Positions 59,720 through 64,000 of a stretch of DNA of 64,000 bases are shown piece after piece. Position numbers and translations under genes: made by a program. Every line of letters begins with the position of its first letter. Positions within the stretch are counted from its first letter, which is position 1. The notes beneath the pieces are model-generated. The model searched no databases and had not been told where the DNA came from. It was given only the letters and a program-made list of their open reading frames with translations. Origin of the DNA: Morinoia aosen (lineage: Eukaryota > Arthropoda > Malacostraca > Amphipoda > Talitridae); NCBI GenBank assembly GCA_030386875.1, contig CM059557.1, positions 56,932,514 through 56,996,513 of the forward strand. The letters are read 5' to 3'.

Positions 59720-60255
59720 GTGTGTGCTGTGTGGTGGGTGTGGCGGGTGTGGTGGGTGGGGCGGATGTGGGGGGGGGGGGGTGTGGCGGGTGTGGTGGGT
59801 GTGGCGGGTGTAGCGGGGTGTGGGGGGGTGTGGTGGGTGTAGTGGGTGTGGTGGGGTGTGGCAGGTGTGGTGGGTGGGGCGAGTGTGGGGGGGGGGTGTG
59901 GCGGGTGTGGTGGGTGTGGTGGGTGTGGAGGGTGTGGCGGGTGTCACGGGTGTCGCGGGTGTGTTGGGGTGGGGCGGGGTGTGACGTGTGTGGCGGGTGT
60001 AGCGGGGTGTGGTGGGGTGTGGTGGGTGTAGTGGGTGTGGTGGGGTGTGGCGGGTGTGGTGGGTGGGGCGAGTGTGGGGGGGGGGGGTGTGGCGGGTGTT
60101 TTTTGTGTGGTGGGTGTGGCGGGTGTGGCGGGTGTTGTGGGGTGTGGTGGGTGTGTTGGGTGTGGCGGGGTGTGACGTGTGTGGCGGGTGTAGCGTGGTG
60201 TGGTGGGGTGTGGTGGGTAAGACAGGTGTGACAGGTGTGGCGGGTGTGACGGGCG
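59720..60255. repeat. G-rich GTGTGGCGG/GTGTGGTGG array
   Basis: The plus strand is an array of 9-bp words GGGTGTGGC or GGGTGTGGT with G runs of 10-13 near 59769, 59887 and 60075. Blocks about 190 bp apart share variant order (GGGGCGAGTG at 59878 and 60067; GTGACGTGTG near 59981 and 60172). The density of GGG runs makes G-quadruplex formation on the plus strand likely. Gly/Val/Cys frames are artefacts. Confidence 0.95.
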
Positions 60256-61344
60256 TCGTGATCTCTATGTTTCTTTATTTCACCGATGATGCATCATTGT
60301 TGTGGTTCTTGGGTCTGGATGCATAAACTTCCATCGCTGTACATAAATTGTTACGGTTGCTGTCATCTCTTTGATTGTCGTGACATTTAAGGTCACTTTC
60401 CTCTATTTTCGTTATTCAAGATTAAATGAGACTTTTCAACGTTCACATCATACTTAGTAATTTTATGCTTAATAAATCAATTATATTCGGAAGCACAACC
60501 TTCACATTTACGATAACCTATCTCCATCCTTAATTGGAAATTTACAAGACTTGAACCACATCAATTACTTTATTACCTAAAAAGACACAGAATTATCTGA
60601 TACATCAAAATGAACCTAACGCACGTAGTTTACATTTCAAGGTAATATAACGTGTGTATGCTTGAAGCATAGCACCGATATAAAAACCTACGCACAGGAA
60701 GAATACTATGAGGGCACTTTGGAAAAATATGCGCATACTGATTAAGACACTCATCTTCTTCATGAATTCCGTTATGATGATTATAGAGGGATCCGTGACT
60801 ATTTCATTATTACTATGTCACCACAAGATGTTAATTACAAAGGCGTTAAGCCAAACCTCGAAGGGCTGGCAAGGAGAGGCACTTCCTCTCTCAATCAGAA
60901 ACACGGCCCGAATGACACCCTCGCGAGCCCTCGAAGAGGTAGCACCCTTCTCACGTCTGGCTTCACACAATAATTTCTCAATAATCTTAAGACAAATTAA
61001 TTCCACGAACAAGCTGTTACGTTTGAATCTAGCGTATTAAATTAAATTCGTAATGGGAATATCGATTCTCGATAACTGGAGTGGTAATCTAATTGACATT
61101 TAGCTATTGCATAATTATCTAAATACTGATTGTACCAGAACCTTCCCCGATATCGACGTTAGGTAACTCCTTCGGCTAGACGACGCCCTTGTTCCTTCGC
61201 GTTCTCGAAGTTGGTGTGAAAAAGGATGTGAATAACCACAAGCGCGAATATCGACATTTCTCAGAGCTGATACGTTCAATACAAATAAGTGGAGCATCCT
61301 CCTTTGAATGATCGTTTTCTCATACGTCGTGGTTAGAATCATGA
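60256..61344. other. AT-rich noncoding sequence
   Basis: One 110-codon plus-strand frame (60708-61040) has no domain resemblance. Nothing else recognised. Confidence 0.45.
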
Positions 61345-61450
61345 CAGGGTGTAGCGTGTTTGGCGGGGTGTGGTGGGGTGTGGCGGGGTGTGGCATGTAT
61401 GGTGGGTGTAGCAAGGAGTGGCGGGGTGTGGCGGCATGAGGTGGCATGTG
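61345..61450. repeat. Second, smaller GTGTGGCGG-type patch
   Basis: Words GGCGGGGTGTGGTGGGGTGT and GTGTGGCGGCATG repeat the motif of the array 1.1 kb to the left, more diverged. Confidence 0.8.
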
Positions 61451-62690
61451 TCAAGGTACCGTTGTATTTGGCGGGGAGAAGCAGGTTAAGGGGAGCATCT
61501 GGTAAAGAGAAGGGGAGGTTAAGGAGGTCAAGCAGTTAGTCTGTATTGAATGGACTAAGGAGTGCGAGGAATCTATGCACAATTTGTGACCCCAAATATG
61601 ATACAGAATAAAATAAAAGACATTTAAGGAAAGATCTGTTGGCCGGCGAAAGACAAAAAAACGGCGAAGGATGCTTGGAAACTGCAAAGTGGATACCGAT
61701 GGTAGAAGTCCCAAAGACCTAACTATACGAGCTGAGGTAACATAGCATTATAACATTACAGTATTTCAATTAACTAGAATGGTAAAATGTGATAAGACAA
61801 CTGGTATCCCGTCATATCTGTAAAGTTTAGTTAGTTTTGAAACGCTTTGGAGGAAACGAAGCTTTGTGGTGTTCTCCCTCAGGCTACTTTACGCACCGGG
61901 AAGACTGTGAATATCTAAGGACTTTGAATATTAATGCTCGAAGCGAGTGCCTGAGGTACCAACGAACCCGACAGGGTAAGAAAACTCAACTGGAATAAAG
62001 GCCGTCCTATTATGAATATCGCCGACAGTAATGGCACTCGAGGAAAAGATTACTGACACGCAGTAATACACAAGATACGTCTTGGAGGACCGTCAGGCAA
62101 TGTGAAGTAGCAGCACGGATAGCGGCATAGTGACTATTGAGGGCGAAGCAGCGGTAGAGGCAGTTGAGACTGTTGCTGGCGGAGCGTCTTTGGTGAGTGT
62201 TGTGAAGGTCGGGGCTACTGTGAAAAGACTGGTTGGGGGGGGGGGGGGTGGTGCCATTAGGAAAGAGAGGAAAAGGGAAGAGTTTGACACAGGGCGTGCC
62301 TGAAGAAAATGAGAATAGGAAAAGGAAGAGGATAGTAGGAGAGAGAATAGGCGAAAACGCATTATTTGGTGTTCCCTTTTAGTTACTATTGCTTGAGTAT
62401 TCAGGGTTTTTGGACGAAACCCGTCAGGGCTTTGTATGTACATCTATATACATAGTCTCCCAAGTTACCAAATGGAAGTTACTTTGTACAATTATTTACA
62501 GTTTAAATAGGCTGCTCCTAATATCAATATTAATTAGGATTCGAGGCTATTTACTAGGAACTACTTACAGCAGTATGTACATTAAATAATTCAAGTGCCT
62601 AATCCATGCCCAATATGATTGATATCATATTCATAAATCCGTATATACAACAATATACCTGAATAATAAATTATATATATATATATATAC
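61451..62690. other. Noncoding sequence with a G14 run
   Basis: A run of 14 G lies at 62235-62248. A 116-codon minus-strand frame passes through it and is Pro/Ser/Thr-rich from the run. No gene is supported. Confidence 0.45.
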
Positions 62691-62940
62691 ATTTTTTTTT
62701 TCTTTTATTTTTTTTTATTTCTTTTTTTACTTTTTTTTATATGTACACATATGCACACAACACATTCTGCACATGAAACCTTAACACAAGCCTATATATA
62801 TATTTTTTTTTTCTACACATTAGTTCACAAATGGACATACATACACCAACACATATCCACATATAACATGTAAATACATATGTGTACTCACACGTATACA
62901 CATAAATATATATATATATATTTTTTTTTACAGGTATATA
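62660..62940. repeat. AT microsatellites and poly(T) tracts
   Basis: TATATATA runs (62673, 62792 and 62909 regions) and T-rich tracts (62692-62740, 62801, 62921). The T tracts could be the poly(A) tail, read in reverse, of the minus-strand LINE to the right. Confidence 0.75.
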
Positions 62941-63184
62941 CACTATAAACAAGGAAGGATATAGCACATAGGATATATTTTAGTTACTGCTGAATTATAG
63001 AGTTCATATCCATGTTCTGATGGTTGTGACTGAGAATCAGATTGGATATTGGGCAAGCGATGCGAGTGGAGAATGATGTGAAACGCAGTGTGAATAATTT
63101 GTTAGTAGTTATTGGTGACTATGGGTAATAACGCTGTTGTTCTATTGTGTTGATCTGAATTGGTGTTGTGGTTGGTGTAGTGTT

Positions 63185-63262
63185 TTGGGGTTTTGACTTC
63201 CCACCCGGGGGGGGGGGGGGGGGGGGGGGGAAGACCGATCCGTCCGCTCGTCAAAACCCCAA
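63185..63262. repeat. Inverted repeat enclosing a run of 24 G
   Basis: TTGGGGTTTTGAC (63185-63197) and GTCAAAACCCCAA (63250-63262) are perfect 13-bp arms. Between them is TTCCCACCC, then 24 consecutive G (63207-63230), then AAGACCG. It lies in the presumed 3' untranslated part of the LINE. The exact G count is sensitive to sequencing error. Confidence 0.8.
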
Positions 63263-63327
63263 TGTAAAAACAAAGTAAATAAGTAAGTATTGTTTTTCGG
63301 TCTTCCCCATATGAATGCCGGACTATT

Positions 63328-64000
63328 TTATGTGTACTTTGGTTCTGGAGGGGGGCCAAGTGCAGAAAGTTTGGAGCTTTTGAATCTGATGTGTTGACTA
63401 TTTTCGCTGTCTGGGGAGAATGATAGCTGTTGATATAGGTCGGGATCATCTAATTGCAAGTTGTTCCAAATTCTTCGGGCATGGTTGTGAAGTGAGCTAT
63501 TGATGGGAGGTAAGTTGACTTGATTATGGAGTGATCTGGATGTTTTTCGGTCTAAACGGTTGGTGTTGGTAATAAATCTTAATGCTCGGTTTTGTACTCT
63601 CTGTAATTTGGAGATGGCGGTTGGGGACATAGTGTGTAGCGGGATTACTGAATAGATCAATGCTGATCTGACACAGGCCAAATACAGTTTCCTTTTAATT
63701 TATTGGGATAAATGCATGAAACGGTATAATTTGCTAAGATTACTGTGTCCTATTGCTTGTCTTATCGAAACCTGCGATGAAAACCCATGTGTTGTGAAGT
63801 TCAGGCCCAGTACTTTTCCACTGTTGGAATATGGAAAATATTGATCGTCTATAAAAATATCTGAGGTTGTCCGTCTGCTGATTGGAATGATTTTGAATTT
63901 TTTAACATTTGTTGAAATTTTCCACTGTTTCTCGTAATGGTTGATTTGCTGTATTGCGTGTTGGGTTTGCTGGGCTGCGTAGTTTGGTTTGTATTTACCT
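63328..64000 (-). pseudogene. Jockey/I-group-like LINE ORF2, C-terminal part, runs off the window
   Basis: On the minus strand from the right edge the frame encodes YEKQWKISTNVKKFKIIPIS, SGKVLGLNF, SNLSKLYRFMHLSQ, a TAA stop (63700-63702), then IKRKLYLACVRSALIYSVIP, AISKLQRVQNRALRFITNT and SLHNQVNLPPINSSL, ending at 63328. This is the typical order after the RT palm in non-LTR retrotransposons: a KVLGL block, the RSALxYS block, the LQRxQNRALRxI block and a terminal helix. One in-frame TAA is the only disruption seen in 220 codons, so this copy is much younger than the other elements here. The palm and endonuclease would lie beyond the window. Clade assignment (Jockey/I side) is tentative. Confidence 0.8.

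Noticed and set aside
60708..61040. 110-codon ORF
   Set aside because: No domain or gene context seen. Ordinary length for chance in this composition.

Overview
The window looks like nuclear DNA of an arthropod, probably an insect or other hexapod with a repeat-rich genome. The order is not resolvable from sequence alone. The reasons are: long AT-rich noncoding stretches, one spliced gene with a TATA/Inr/DPE core promoter, a PRDM8/ZNF488-type zinc-finger exon, and decayed Penelope-like, LINE, mariner and hAT/piggyBac-like elements typical of arthropod genomes. There are no operons, ribosome binding sites, tRNA or rRNA genes, CRISPR arrays or prokaryotic genes. Almost all ORFs longer than about 100 codons are stop-free frames through tandem repeats.

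Only one gene is convincing. A core promoter near 11.2 kb (TATA box, TCAGTT initiator and a downstream element at the expected spacings) leads into a 142-nt exon with no ATG and a consensus donor. About 6.0 kb later an acceptor opens an exon carrying a complete 347-codon frame, 17462-18505. It encodes a Ser/Pro-rich protein with two C-terminal C2H2 fingers of PRDM8/ZNF488 type and no PR domain in this exon. A stop in frame 12 nt before the ATG shows that the frame starts inside this exon. Joining the two exons is inference.

Transposable-element remains, left to right: a foldback at 6.95 kb; two inverted copies of a short TTAA-type MITE-like element (7.06 and 15.43 kb); a mariner transposase tail (8.73-9.01 kb); two head-to-head Penelope-like elements (25.93-29.02 kb) with hammerhead-ribozyme-like ends; a CR1/L2-like LINE remnant (30.0-31.04 kb) abutting an internally deleted mariner-superfamily transposon with about 105-bp TIRs (31.04-32.03 kb); a palindromic MITE with two TGACGTCA sites (48.63-48.92 kb); a LINE scrap (53.4-53.7 kb); a hAT-like nonautonomous element (56.69-56.88 kb); and a LINE ORF2 3' end leaving the right edge (63.3-64.0 kb).

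The dominant feature is a cluster of at least ten unrelated minisatellites, about 12 kb in all: 18 bp (9.0-11.0 kb), CA-rich (12.5-12.9), 32 bp (40.2-41.2), 30 bp (41.7-42.4), 39 bp (42.6-43.8), 13 bp (46.2-47.6), 22 bp (51.8-52.3), 30 bp (54.4-56.4), 21 bp (57.9-59.6) and a G-rich array (59.7-60.3). Several have higher-order repeats (180, 360, about 190, 197 and 929 bp), which points to ongoing unequal exchange. The first array ends about 0.2 kb upstream of the gene's TATA box. I found no convincing undescribed biological system. The best leads are the hammerhead-like Penelope ends, the 62-nt near-perfect hairpin at 50.13 kb, the CRE-bearing palindromic MITE and the PR-less PRDM8-like gene with its repeat-flanked promoter.
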